Assembly (NCBI GenBank): GCA_022827095.1 | Contig: JAJDTP010000019.1 | Location: 212,363-276,362 of the forward strand | DNA from: Dehalococcoidia bacterium | Lineage (GTDB): Bacteria > Chloroflexota > Dehalococcoidia > Lucifugimonadales > UBA3495 | Direction of reading: 5' to 3' | Length of the DNA stretch: 64,000 bases | In this document: one piece after another, positions 8,931 through 18,221 of the stretch | Numbering within the stretch: position 1 is the stretch's first letter | How the letters are laid out: each line of letters starts with the position of its first letter | Program-made: the position numbers and the translations under genes | The notes under the pieces: generated by a model | Told to the model about the DNA's origin: nothing | What the model saw: only the letters and a program-made list of their open reading frames with translations | Databases searched by the model: none

Positions 8931-11207
8931 TCAGGAACGCGAGCCCACCGGCATGGGACGGGTGGTCCCGTACTCTGATCTCGCCATTCGGTAGCCGATC
9001 CCATGCTCCGTAAAGATGTACGTGGGCTTCCTCGCATTGTCGCCAAGCTTCTGGCGAAGCGTCTTGATGTAAGAACGCAAAAGCTGGGATTCGCCGGTGT
9101 ATTCCGGCCCCCACACCCTCTGCAGCAGCATGTCCTGGGTGAGGACTCGGCCCGCGGCGTTGGCCAGTTCGGTGAGCAGCTTGTACTCAGTAGCCGTCAT
9201 TGGCACCGGTTCGCCTGACAGGTTGACGGTCTGTTCGTCGAAATTGATCCGCACCTCTCCGGACCGGTATGTGCGGGCGCCGGTTTCTTCACCGCCGGAG
9301 TTCATCCGGCGGAGTGTAGCTCTTATCCTTGCGATCAGCTCGGAAGGCGAAAATGGTATAACCATGTAGCCGTCCGCGCCCATCTCGAATGCGTGGATTA
9401 CGTATTCCTCGTCGCTGCGATTACAGAGCACGATCGCCGGCAAGTTGCGCGGATTGCCGTCCCCTCGCAACGCTAGGAAAGCCTCGTCTTCTCTCCCGGC
9501 GATGTCCAGAACTATCAGTTGCGGGCCCCCGGAGGAAGCGTGCTCCTCCAATTCGTCCAGACCTGATGCCTCCACCGATTCGTAACCGGAATCGAGCAGC
9601 GCCTGGCGAACCGTTCGCTGGGATCTCGGATCCTGAATCGACACCAGTATCTGGGTTTTCTCAGCGAGCCCCGGCCGCCGGTCTTCAGCACTATCCCCGG
9701 CGTTGGGCGATCCCTTCTCCTCTACGTCTTCGACTGTGGGTAAGGTGAATGTTAGTGTCAACCTGCCATCAGGCTCTTCGAGTTTGGTCCGGACGCGTCC
9801 CCCGTGAGCCTCGACGACGCCACGGCAAAATCCCATCGCCAACCCCTCGCCTTTGGAAGCCAACTCCACCGCTTTGGTGTGGGCGCGTGTCGTGTTCTCG
9901 AACAGCTGAGGATCTTCGGCCACATTGTTCGGCAATGCAGTTCTTGCCGGAGGAGCAGTTGAGCCTTCCGCCGAGACGGAAATTGCTACGTAGATGTCGA
10001 TCTCTTCAGCGGTGATAGTGACCGGCCACCTGTCGCCCGCATGTATCGCGACGTCCCTGAGGAAATTGTGCAGCACCTTACCGATATACTCCTCATCCGC
10101 CATTACGGCAGGGAGCCCGTCGGAAATCTCGAAACTGATGGTCACCGCAGAAACGTCTCTGAGATATTCGTCGCAACACCGCTCGATCAATGCTGCAATG
10201 TCCGTTCGCTCGGTGTTCAGGGACAGGGTTCCCGTCTCGATCTGGGTCAATTCAATCAAGCTGTTGATTTGACCACGCATCAGGTCCGCCTGCTGGTCGA
10301 TGATCCGGAGCCACTGCATGGTTTCGGCCGGGGCCGCCGTGTCAATTGCGCCGGTCAAGGCCGCGGCGGAACCCTTGATGCTGATTAAGGGGGTCCGGAG
10401 TTCCTCGCTGACCGTGGTCAAGAATTCGGCCCGCCACAACTCCTGGTCCTGCAACGGCGTGAGGTCTTGAGAAGCGGTGAGCACCGACACGATATCGCCG
10501 GTTTCGGAAAATATAGGAATGCAATTTACCAACTGGGTCAAGTTGAGGCCGTTAGAGAAATGGGATACCACCTCTTCGGCGATCACGGTCTCTCCGCTTT
10601 GAAGCGCCCTGGTGCCCGGGAGTTCCTCGAAAGACAATTCTCGCCCGTCTGCGCGCGTGAACCTCGTCGAGATGAAGAGGTCATCGAGGCTGCCTTCCGA
10701 ATCCGCAACCATCTCCACCATGCGGCGGCTTTCCTGGTTCATGTATGCGATTTCGCCCAATCGCGTGTCGAATATCGAGACCGCGATGGGGCAGAGATCC
10801 ATCAGCGTCTCCATATCCTCCCTGGCCTGTCGCGCTTCCTCATATCTGCGCGCATTGGCGATTGTCGATCCCGCCTGTGCGGCGAACATCGCCGCCATGA
10901 GCTCATCATCCGCCGTGAACTCCGGTTCTCCCTCCTTCTCCATCAGGTACATGGCGCCGACGTGCTCGTCGCCATGGTTCACGGGCACCGCAAGGAGAGG
11001 CGTAACGGCCTGATGATCCGCCGCGATTCCCGCGAAGCCGGATTGGAACTCCAAGTCCTTGAGCCTGACCGGAACTTCCCCAGGGCTGCGATCGTCCGGG
11101 ACGCCCAGCTCCCGGAGCGACTGCGAAATGCCCGCCTGCCGGTCGGCAGTGATGCCGTAGGTGTAAGTGTCGCGAATGCCTGCCGGAGCGTTGGTGATCA
11201 GGAGCAC
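8931..11207 (-). CDS. Hybrid GAF-kinase-REC-winged-helix regulator, main open part
   Basis: Domain order from about residue 1: GAF sensor, PAS-like segment, HisKA-like helices, HATPase-like domain, receiver domain and an OmpR/PhoB winged helix at the C-terminus. The H-box reads SEELRTPLISIKG, so the phosphoacceptor His is Glu. The N-box is weak, and the receiver keeps its Asp (VLDIAG) but has Ile in place of the conserved Lys before PF. Phosphotransfer in cis is therefore unlikely; the protein may act as a ligand-responsive DNA-binding regulator. The visible reading starts at GTG 11207, but GAF homology continues upstream past an in-frame TGA at 11234-11232. Confidence 0.8.
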   Translation of the reverse strand: MLLITNAPAGIRDTYTYGITADRQAGISQSLRELGVPDDRSPGEVPVRLKDLEFQSGFAGIAADHQAVTPLLAVPVNHGDEHVGAMYLMEKEGEPEFTADDELMAAMFAAQAGSTIANARRYEEARQAREDMETLMDLCPIAVSIFDTRLGEIAYMNQESRRMVEMVADSEGSLDDLFISTRFTRADGRELSFEELPGTRALQSGETVIAEEVVSHFSNGLNLTQLVNCIPIFSETGDIVSVLTASQDLTPLQDQELWRAEFLTTVSEELRTPLISIKGSAAALTGAIDTAAPAETMQWLRIIDQQADLMRGQINSLIELTQIETGTLSLNTERTDIAALIERCCDEYLRDVSAVTISFEISDGLPAVMADEEYIGKVLHNFLRDVAIHAGDRWPVTITAEEIDIYVAISVSAEGSTAPPARTALPNNVAEDPQLFENTTRAHTKAVELASKGEGLAMGFCRGVVEAHGGRVRTKLEEPDGRLTLTFTLPTVEDVEEKGSPNAGDSAEDRRPGLAEKTQILVSIQDPRSQRTVRQALLDSGYESVEASGLDELEEHASSGGPQLIVLDIAGREDEAFLALRGDGNPRNLPAIVLCNRSDEEYVIHAFEMGADGYMVIPFSPSELIARIRATLRRMNSGGEETGARTYRSGEVRINFDEQTVNLSGEPVPMTATEYKLLTELANAAGRVLTQDMLLQRVWGPEYTGESQLLRSYIKTLRQKLGDNARKPTYIFTEHGIGYRMARSEYGTTRPMPVGSRS

Positions 11208-11231
11208 ACCGTACCGGGCGCCGCTGAGGTT

Positions 11232-11396
11232 TCAAGCGCTGTTCACAACTTCCTGGAAGATGGCCTCGGTGTCGAGGTTTTCGGAGATGCGGATGTTGGC
11301 TTCGCTGAGCCTGGAAAGGCGATTTTTCAAGGCTTCATTTTCTTTGCGCAGTGCTTCCGCTTCGGTGGTTGCAGTATCTACTTGTGAAAGGCTCAT
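11232..11396 (-). pseudogene. N-terminal piece of the same regulator, cut off by an in-frame TGA
   Basis: From the ATG at 11396 (GAGG 7 bases upstream), 54 codons encode a coiled coil (TEAEALRKENEALKNRL) and the start of the GAF domain, ending VVNSA-stop. The next codons in the same frame read NLSGARYGVLLI, where relatives have VVxxARxLxGARYG. The TGA stands where CGA (Arg) is expected. The simplest reading is a nonsense transition or a sequencing error. Confidence 0.7.
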
Positions 11397-11402
11397 GCTC
11401 AT

Positions 11403-11838
11403 CCTCGTGGATTGGGACGGATCCGGGGGTGGCCGATCCAGCTACGTCTCCGGTTCTAATCACCTGCCGGCAATCGGCCCAATTTCCCGGCCCGGGAACG
11501 GTTCGATAGCTGGCAGCCCCGGTATGCGACCGCCACGGCGCTGTTAGGGCTGGGGAAAGAGGGCGAGTCATACTACCAATCAACCATGCGAGAAATAAAC
11601 GACTCATGCACACTCCGAAGCACAGACTCACATTGTTTTCACAAGTGTTTATGTCCGCATTCACAAAAATTTCACAAACGGCCGGTAAGTGCGTTCATCT
11701 GGCTGTACCACCCCACGATGGAACGCCGGGCCCGGCGTTCCAGTGGATTCCCCGGTTCCCTGGGCCCGCGCCGTTGTGCGGTCTGAAGAAGCCGCGGACC
11801 ACGAGGCGCCGACGGCGGACGTTGGCGGGACCTCCGCG
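11403..11838. other. Intergenic, no gene seen
   Basis: This stretch separates the start of the regulator from the stop of the MFS gene. It contains one perfect 20-bp palindrome at 11721-11740 (GAACGCCGGGCCCGGCGTTC), which could form a hairpin downstream of the MFS gene. No open frame in it has coding character. Confidence 0.5.
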
Positions 11839-13137
11839 CTAGGCGGCCGGTCTGAGGTTCGGCGGCAGGTGTGTCTCCCAATCGGGGATTTGTCGAACCC
11901 GTGGCGAGGGCAGCAACCAGGACTGGACAAGCGCCATGGTGCTGAAACCAAAGGACATCAGCAGTGGCGCCAGGTAGGTTCCCGTGAAGTCCCACAGGAG
12001 GCCGGCGCAAACCGGCGCCAACCCCATGCCGAGGCCGCTGCCCAGGCTTTGCCATCCGTAGAGGCTACCCTGCGGGACGTTGCCGTAATACTGGCGATTG
12101 GCGATGGGGAACGTGGGCACTTCGGTGCTCTGGCCGATCCCAAAGAGTACGCCGAACAGGTAATACGCCCAGAGGTCGTTGAAAAAGAGGATAAGCAGCA
12201 GCGGGAAAACCTGAAGGGCCATGCCCACGACCCAGACCAACCGGCAGCCCCAGCGTTCCGCGACGATGGGCACGGCGCCCCGGGCGATCACGCCTACGGT
12301 TTGCTGGGCGGCCAGCACGCCCACGGCCGCTTCCAGGGACATGCCGCGGTCAACGGCAATGGCCACGATCAAAACATTGATGATCTGGTGGCCCATGCAT
12401 CCCCAGTAGTGGATGCCGATCAGGTTCCAGAATGTGGGGGTGCGCCTGGCCTGCTGGATGAACACCCGGGCCCTTATCTTGGCAGTCTCATCCCTTGGGG
12501 TCCTTCGAATCGGTTCATCCCCAAGGTCGCCGAAAGGCCGTATGCCGATGTCCGCCGGGGAATTGTAGAAGAACTTGACCAACACCAGCAAGAGCGCTCC
12601 GCCCGCTATGCCCGGAAGCCAGAAGATCCACTGGATCCCCAGCTGGCCGAAGGCCGCGCCGATCAGGAACAGGAACGCGACCACTCCGATTCCCTGGAAC
12701 GACCAGACGACCCCCATTGCGGCTCCCAAGTGCCGCCTGAACCACAGGGTGACGCCGGACACCGGCAACACGGTATAGATTGTGGAGGCGATGCCCAGGA
12801 TCACGCCGAAGTAGAGGTAGAACTGCCAGAGGTTGTTCATGATGCCGGTCAGCAGCATCCCGATGATGAACAGCGCGGCGCCGACGAGCAGGAACCAGCG
12901 CACGCCGTAACGGTCCCCGAGCCAGCCAACGTACGGGCTCGCCAGCCCGAATATGATCCACTGGAGACTGAAAGCCAGGCTGATGGCGCCGTAGCTCCAA
13001 CCGAATCCCGCGGCCGGGTCGCTGAGGTGGGGCACCAAAGCGGCCGCCGCAAACCGCACCGAAGAGGTGATGAACCCCATCATCGCGGCGATGGCCACGA
13101 TGATCCACGCGTAATGAATGCGGTTCCTCAGGTACAT
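11839..13137 (-). CDS. MFS transporter
   Basis: A 432-residue integral membrane protein with twelve predicted hydrophobic segments and the MFS loop signature GWLGDRYGVRW between helices 2 and 3. It resembles monocarboxylate/oxalate-formate-type permeases. The ATG at 13137 (MYLRNRIHYAWIIV) matches the start of the paralogue at 15161-16534; an ATG at 13167 is an alternative, and neither has a strong ribosome site. It probably imports an organic acid used by the neighbouring catabolic genes; the substrate is not known. Confidence 0.85.
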   Translation of the reverse strand: MYLRNRIHYAWIIVAIAAMMGFITSSVRFAAAALVPHLSDPAAGFGWSYGAISLAFSLQWIIFGLASPYVGWLGDRYGVRWFLLVGAALFIIGMLLTGIMNNLWQFYLYFGVILGIASTIYTVLPVSGVTLWFRRHLGAAMGVVWSFQGIGVVAFLFLIGAAFGQLGIQWIFWLPGIAGGALLLVLVKFFYNSPADIGIRPFGDLGDEPIRRTPRDETAKIRARVFIQQARRTPTFWNLIGIHYWGCMGHQIINVLIVAIAVDRGMSLEAAVGVLAAQQTVGVIARGAVPIVAERWGCRLVWVVGMALQVFPLLLILFFNDLWAYYLFGVLFGIGQSTEVPTFPIANRQYYGNVPQGSLYGWQSLGSGLGMGLAPVCAGLLWDFTGTYLAPLLMSFGFSTMALVQSWLLPSPRVRQIPDWETHLPPNLRPAA

Positions 13138-13364
13138 TGGCTCGGGTAATCCGGGGCAAGGTGGCATTGTACCCGAAACCATTACCGGATGCAGAGCCGG
13201 TGATTGCAACGTCGTATAGACGTAACCCAGGACCGGACGAAACGTGCAGACGAGATGTTCCCCAGGTCATATAATCAAGGCCAAACTTGGCAGTTTACGG
13301 AGGCAAAAGAACCAATCTGTCGGTATCGTGGAACTGCCGGAGCGTTTGACAGGAGGAAATCGTC

Positions 13365-13907
13365 ATGGGCATTCAGATCAAGCGAGTTGGACACGTGGGG
13401 ATCCTGGTCTCCGATTTTGAACGGTCTTTCGATTTTTACACCAGGGTGCTGGGCTGCAAGGTGACTTCCCGCCGCCGCCGACCCGACGGAGCCGAGACGG
13501 CCTTCCTGCGGTTCGACGAAACGCACCACGATTTCGTCATCGCAACCGCTCCCGAAGGCGTGGACGTTTCCGAGAACGTTCCCGGGCGGGCCCGGCTAGT
13601 GCAGCAGGTGGCCTTTGAGGTGGAGAACCGGGACGAGTTCATGCGGGCGCTGGCCCACATTCACACTCACGGCGCGGAGATCGTCAGCGGCCCACTGACC
13701 CACGGCATCGAGGCCGGCGGGAACCTGGAAGGCAGCGGCAGCCGCTCATTCTATTTCCTGGATCCGGACGGCAACCGGCTGGAAATTTTCTGCGACGGCA
13801 TGAAGGTTCCCAACGGCGAGCAGTTCCCCCGGGCCGAGTACGCCGACGCCATCAAGGACTTCATGGAAAAGCAGGCCGCAAAATCGGCGCCCGTTGCCGC
13901 CGACTAG
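13365..13907 (+). CDS. VOC-family (glyoxalase/dioxygenase) protein
   Basis: A 180-residue vicinal-oxygen-chelate enzyme. Probable metal ligands are His in VGHVGILV, His in ETHHDFVI and Glu in NRLEIFCDG. AGGAGG lies 9 bases before the ATG. It is transcribed divergently from the MFS gene and ends at a clear terminator. It probably opens or rearranges a ring or alpha-keto compound; the substrate is unknown. Confidence 0.87.
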   Translation: MGIQIKRVGHVGILVSDFERSFDFYTRVLGCKVTSRRRRPDGAETAFLRFDETHHDFVIATAPEGVDVSENVPGRARLVQQVAFEVENRDEFMRALAHIHTHGAEIVSGPLTHGIEAGGNLEGSGSRSFYFLDPDGNRLEIFCDGMKVPNGEQFPRAEYADAIKDFMEKQAAKSAPVAAD

Positions 13908-13948
13908 GCGACGCTGGAAACAACGGCCGATCGCACAGCCGGAAGAAA

Positions 13949-13981
13949 GACGGCGGGGAGCCATCCCCGCCGTCCTGTTTT
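13949..13981. terminator. Rho-independent terminator between convergent genes
   Basis: Perfect 10-bp stem GACGGCGGGG / CCCCGCCGTC, loop AGCCAT, followed by CTGTTTT on the plus strand. It lies just downstream of the VOC gene and opposite the end of the NHL gene. Confidence 0.75.
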
Positions 13982-14009
13982 GTCTGGTGGCTGAGCCCGC
14001 CGTACCGGC

Positions 14010-14891
14010 CTAGCCCTGTCTCACGAACTTGTCAATCCCGGTGCCGTCGCTGAGGCCGACGTAGATGTCGCCCCGGGAGTCGACCCAACTGCCGTGGCCC
14101 GGGCCGCGACAATCGAACCGGGACAGCACGTTGCCGGAAGTGTCCAGCACGCTGACCCTTGCCGACGAGTCGTTGACGCTGCCCTCGCTGATCACCAGGT
14201 TCCCGTTGCTGTCCGCCGAGATGTCCATGGGCCGCTGGATGTCGTCCCAGATCGTGATGAACTCGCCGTCCAGGCTGAAGAGTTGCATCCGGTGGTTTTC
14301 CCGGTCGCACAGGAAGATCGTGTCGTTGTGGATCAGCAGGCTGTGGGGCAGGTGGAAGTGCCCGGCCTCGCTCTTCCCGGGTTCTCCCCAGGACTGCTTG
14401 AGCTGACCATCCCAGCTGAACCGGTGGACGCGGGCGTTACGGTATCCGTCGGCCACGTAGAGGTCTCCCGATGGCGATGGGACCAGTTCCGCCGGGTAGT
14501 TGAAAGGCCCGGCGGACCGGGGGCAGAGGTCGCCCGGGTTTTCGCACCCGGTGTCGGAGTGCACGCCGTGACGCCCCAGCATCTGGATTGGCTTGCCATC
14601 GATGGTGTAGACCAGGCATACCGAGTTGTCCCGGTCGGTGAGGTAAACCGTGTCCTCGGCGTCGATGTAGATGCCGTGGGCGAAGGTGAAGGCGCCGTTG
14701 CCCCAGCTGTCCAGCAGGTTTCCGTCCCGGTCGAAAATCAGGATGGGCGGGTCCTTGCGCTGGAAGGCGAAGACCCTGTCCTGCGAGTCAGTGGCGATGG
14801 CGCTGACCATGGCGAAGGTATCGCCCTCGGGCAGCCTGGCCCAGTTTTCCACCACTTCGTAGGTGTAATTGCCGCTTCCTACGGTCGTCAT
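14010..14891 (-). CDS. NHL-repeat beta-propeller protein
   Basis: A 293-residue paralogue of the NHL protein at 7708-8742. Repeats such as FTFAHGIYIDAEDTVYLTDRD and HFHLPHSLLIHNDTIFLCDREN build a propeller. Both start with a Tyr-x-Val motif followed by ENW(A/G)RLP. GGAGG lies upstream of the ATG at 14891. No signal peptide. Function is unknown beyond the family. Confidence 0.82.
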   Translation of the reverse strand: MTTVGSGNYTYEVVENWARLPEGDTFAMVSAIATDSQDRVFAFQRKDPPILIFDRDGNLLDSWGNGAFTFAHGIYIDAEDTVYLTDRDNSVCLVYTIDGKPIQMLGRHGVHSDTGCENPGDLCPRSAGPFNYPAELVPSPSGDLYVADGYRNARVHRFSWDGQLKQSWGEPGKSEAGHFHLPHSLLIHNDTIFLCDRENHRMQLFSLDGEFITIWDDIQRPMDISADSNGNLVISEGSVNDSSARVSVLDTSGNVLSRFDCRGPGHGSWVDSRGDIYVGLSDGTGIDKFVRQG

Positions 14892-14969
14892 GTTTCTGGC
14901 CTCCTTGTCGTGTGAATGCGTACGCGTTGGCTGTCGTCGCTATTGTACCGCCGAAATCGCTCATCAACG

Positions 14970-15106
14970 CTGACGGGTACCCAGTTTCCGCAAACCTGTC
15001 ATTGCGAGGCGCGAAGCGGCGTGGCAATCCCGTTGGTGTAGCGACGATCCTGACCGCAACGAGATTGCCACGCTGCGCTCGCAATGACAAACCGGGTACG
15101 CGCGAG
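14970..15106. repeat. Palindromic MITE/REP-like element, copy 2
   Basis: Termini CTGACGGGTACCCA and ACCGGGTACGCGCGAG are inverted. The interior palindrome runs from TGTCATTGCGAGGCGCGAAG to GCGCTCGCAATGACA. Same size and design as the copies at 2176 and 62194. It lies between the NHL gene start and the next MFS gene's stop. Confidence 0.85.
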
Positions 15107-15160
15107 CTCGCCATTGCAGTTGCGGCCCGGCTCGGTTTGCAAACGGCCCGTGTCTGCCGG

Positions 15161-16534
15161 TCACGAAGATGCCGGCGAGGTTTGGCCCTCCCGGGGCAGG
15201 GAGTCTTCCCAGTCGGGGATGAGGACTCGGGAGGATGACTCCAGCAGCAGTATGAATACGACACCGGCGAGACTGGCGGCAATGGAAATGGTCCAGGCCA
15301 GGTCGTAGGAGCCTCCACCGAGGTCGATGAAGCCAAGCAACCGCGTCGGAGCCTCCGCATTGCGGTAGTCGTAGATCACGCCGCCAATAAGTCCCCCTAG
15401 CGCCATGCCGAAGCCGGAGCCCAAGTGCTGGAATCCAAAGATCGACCGAACCGGCCCCATGCCATAGTATTGGCGGTTGGCGATGAGGAAGGCGGACATC
15501 TCCCCGCCGAAGCCGATGCCGAACAGCACGGCGAAGAGGTAGAACTCCCACGCGCTCTGGGCCCAGAAGAGCATTACGACCGTAACCCCCTGCAAGGCGT
15601 AGGGCAGGATCATCGTGACCTTGGCGCCCCACCGGTCGGCAAGGATGGGAATGAACAGGCGGCTGCTCACGCTGGCCATCGTGTAGATGGTGACGATCCA
15701 GGCTGCCGCGGCCAGCGACAATCCCTGCTCGGTGGCGAAGAACACGACGTGCCAGATGACGATGGCGTGGCCCATGCACCCGAGGAAGTGGATGAAGGGC
15801 AGGTTCCAGAAGGCCCGGGTCCGGCGGGCGTGTTGCAGAAAGACCTTGCTGCGCAGCTTGGCGGTCGCGGCGTTGACCGGGGCCGGTGCCGGCTCGTCGT
15901 CAGTGGCTCCCAAAGGTTTCATCCCGCGGTCGGCGGGGTCGCTGTGGAAAAAGAACAACAGGGCGAACAGGATCACGCCGCCCACGGCGGCGATTATCCA
16001 GAACCCGACCTGCCACCCGGTCAGGGCCACCAGCAGCGCCAGGGCTGGGGCCGTAACCGATGCTCCCATGCCTCCGATGGACTGCTGGATACCGACGGCG
16101 ACGCCCAGTTTCCTCTTGAACCACGCGGCGACGGTGGTGGGAATGTTGACGGTGAAGAGCGCCTGGGCCAACCCCAAAACGAGGCTGTAATAGATGTAAA
16201 GCTGCCAGAGTTGGCTCACGGTGCTGAGCAGCAGCATCCCGACCACGTAGAGGGCGGCCGCAACAAACAGGGACTTGCGCGCTCCGTAGCGGTCGCCGAC
16301 CCATCCGGAGACAGGAGAAAGGAGTGCGCTGGCGAGGCTGCGGAAAACCTGGGCCAGGACGATTGCAGTGACGCCCCAGGCAAAGTCGGTCTGGAGGACG
16401 ACGAGAATTACGGCAAAGGCCTGGCTGACGAAATTGGCGGTGACCCGGAGCATGGTGCCCATTCCGACCACGAGCCAGGCGTAGTGGTACTGCTCCCGCA
16501 GGTAGGTCGTCAGGTCCGAAACGCCGGTGTTCAA
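15161..16534 (-). CDS. MFS transporter
   Basis: A 457-residue twelve-helix permease, paralogous to 11839-13137, with the MFS loop GWVGDRYGARKSL. The start appears to be TTG at 16534, with GGAGAG about 9 bases upstream. The central cytoplasmic loop (residues about 205-230) is polar, as usual. It probably carries a carboxylate; the substrate is not determinable. Confidence 0.85.
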   Translation of the reverse strand: MNTGVSDLTTYLREQYHYAWLVVGMGTMLRVTANFVSQAFAVILVVLQTDFAWGVTAIVLAQVFRSLASALLSPVSGWVGDRYGARKSLFVAAALYVVGMLLLSTVSQLWQLYIYYSLVLGLAQALFTVNIPTTVAAWFKRKLGVAVGIQQSIGGMGASVTAPALALLVALTGWQVGFWIIAAVGGVILFALLFFFHSDPADRGMKPLGATDDEPAPAPVNAATAKLRSKVFLQHARRTRAFWNLPFIHFLGCMGHAIVIWHVVFFATEQGLSLAAAAWIVTIYTMASVSSRLFIPILADRWGAKVTMILPYALQGVTVVMLFWAQSAWEFYLFAVLFGIGFGGEMSAFLIANRQYYGMGPVRSIFGFQHLGSGFGMALGGLIGGVIYDYRNAEAPTRLLGFIDLGGGSYDLAWTISIAASLAGVVFILLLESSSRVLIPDWEDSLPREGQTSPASS

Positions 16535-16789
16535 ACCGAATCACTCTCCGTCGCCAGGGATCAGCACGTGTGGTTGTCTGCCGGAACAGAAGTCGTCGGG
16601 AAGGGACGCAGCAACTCCCGGCATCCGCAATTGCGGCATTGTAACCACGCCAGGAAGAGGTGGCAAACTCGTCAGGGCGTCGGACACATGGAAACGCCCC
16701 GGAACCATGTCAGATCCCGGGGCGCATTTCTGGCATCGTCCTCGATCGCTCAGGCGCAATCGCTGCCTGAGTGTCGATAGCCACAGAAA

Positions 16790-17380
16790 CTAATCGGCGC
16801 TGATGCCCAGCTCCGACCGCAGGTCCCGAATGGTTTCGGCGCGGCTGCGGGTCGGGGGACGCACCCGCATACCGATTGGCTCGTTCTCCACCTCGGGAAC
16901 AACCTTGATGGCGACGAATACCGGGCCGGTTGCCTGCATGATTTCTTCCACGTTGGTGGCGAACTCTTCCAGATCGTCGAAGCTGTAGGCAGAGGAATAG
17001 CCGGACTCCTTGGCCATGCCGGCATAGTTGATCTCCTGCGCGTTGGGAACCGGCTGCCCGCCGGTGGTGGCGTAGCACTCGTTGTCCAATACGATGTGGC
17101 AGAAGTTTTCCGGCTTCATGCCGGCGATGGTCGCCAGGATTCCCAAGTTCATCAGCAGCGCGCCTTCGGAATCGAACAGCACCACCTTTTCATCGGGCAG
17201 ACCCAGGGCCAGCCCCAGGGCCGCCGAGGTCGTCTGCCCCATTGCGCCACCCATGTTCAGGTCGCGGTTTTCGTTGGTGGTGAATTCGCGCCAGTGGCGG
17301 CCGGAAGTACCGGTGGGGATCACGATGGCATCGCCCCGGTGCTCCTGGAAAACTCGGAATACGTCCGCGGATTGAATCAT
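16790..17380 (-). CDS. Thiamine-diphosphate decarboxylase subunit beta (sulfopyruvate decarboxylase-like)
   Basis: A 196-residue C-terminal-type TPP-binding domain like ComE or the C-half of phosphonopyruvate decarboxylase. The MGGAMGQTTSAALGLALGLP block and the diphosphate/Mg-binding region DSEGALLMNLG are visible; the canonical GDG is SEG here. It forms a two-gene unit with the alpha subunit at 17494-18012 and would decarboxylate a 3-substituted pyruvate (sulfo-, phosphono- or related). No sulfolactate or phosphonate gene is nearby, so the substrate is open. Confidence 0.82.
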   Translation of the reverse strand: MIQSADVFRVFQEHRGDAIVIPTGTSGRHWREFTTNENRDLNMGGAMGQTTSAALGLALGLPDEKVVLFDSEGALLMNLGILATIAGMKPENFCHIVLDNECYATTGGQPVPNAQEINYAGMAKESGYSSAYSFDDLEEFATNVEEIMQATGPVFVAIKVVPEVENEPIGMRVRPPTRSRAETIRDLRSELGISAD

Positions 17381-17493
17381 ACGTTGCCTCCGTTGGTTTG
17401 GTCTTTATTGCTCCGTACCCGCCCGGTCCCAGGAACACCTGCGGACGTGGTCGTGGGTCACGGAGCGATGAATTTTGGCGAATGGTTGTTCCT

Positions 17494-18012
17494 CTAGCGG
17501 TTGAAACCGTGGTATTCGTCGCCCACGAGGATGGCAACCGGCCGATTGGTGGCCCGGGCCTCCTCGAAGGCCGTGGAGATGCGCGTACTGTCGGCGTCCT
17601 GCTCAACCAGATAGTAGTTGATGCGGAAGGCGTTCAGGAACGGCTCGGTATAGGTGGCTGCCGAGTCGGTAATGATGCCGTGGCGGTTCCAGCCACGATA
17701 GCCCACTACCATTACCAGCGGGAACCCGGCGTCCAGGACCATGCCCCGGATGGAGTCGCCCGATTCCATCATGCCCGTGTTCTGGATCAGCACCACCGGG
17801 GTCTTGCCGGCTACCAGCAAACCAAGGGCTATGCCGAAAGTCTCGCCTTCCCGGGAGGTGGGGACGATCTCCAGCCCGTCCTGCTCCTTCATCAACTCGT
17901 ACAGGTAGTTGGTTTCGCTGTCGGGGATGGTCACCACGTGGGTGACGCCGTTCTTCTCGAACTCCTCTACCATAGCCTCCGGGCTCAGCACCGCTGCCTG
18001 TTGTGTAACCAT
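17494..18012 (-). CDS. Thiamine-diphosphate decarboxylase subunit alpha (sulfopyruvate decarboxylase-like)
   Basis: A 172-residue N-terminal-type pyrimidine-binding domain like ComD. The segment VPTSREGETFGIALGLL contains the Glu that activates TPP, followed by VLIQNTGMMESGDSIRG, typical of the family. AGGAGG precedes the ATG at 18012. The beta subunit follows after 113 bp. Together they rebuild the split phosphonopyruvate/sulfopyruvate decarboxylase architecture. Confidence 0.83.
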   Translation of the reverse strand: MVTQQAAVLSPEAMVEEFEKNGVTHVVTIPDSETNYLYELMKEQDGLEIVPTSREGETFGIALGLLVAGKTPVVLIQNTGMMESGDSIRGMVLDAGFPLVMVVGYRGWNRHGIITDSAATYTEPFLNAFRINYYLVEQDADSTRISTAFEEARATNRPVAILVGDEYHGFNR

Positions 18013-18221
18013 GAAAGTCCTCCTAACGTACTCAGTGGACCAACAGTCACGGTTTCCGCTGCCTGGGCAAAGACCCGCTCCTGCTGTGAAACTCCGCCGA
18101 TTATAGTAACCCATATCAAGGGGGTCAATTTTGGGTACGCCGGTTTTCCCCGGGTCGGCCCGCCGTTGCGGGAAACGCGATTGGCCAGCTCATTCGTGGA
18201 GCCGGGTCGCTGGGTTGTATG

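Noticed and set aside
11232..11234. TGA in the regulator as a second selenocysteine codon
   Set aside because: The family position is Arg, not a redox Cys/Sec, and no SECIS-like hairpin is evident; a CGA to TGA change explains it.
11689..13149. 486-codon plus-strand frame
   Set aside because: Antisense of a twelve-helix MFS permease; its composition is polar and repetitive with no domain.
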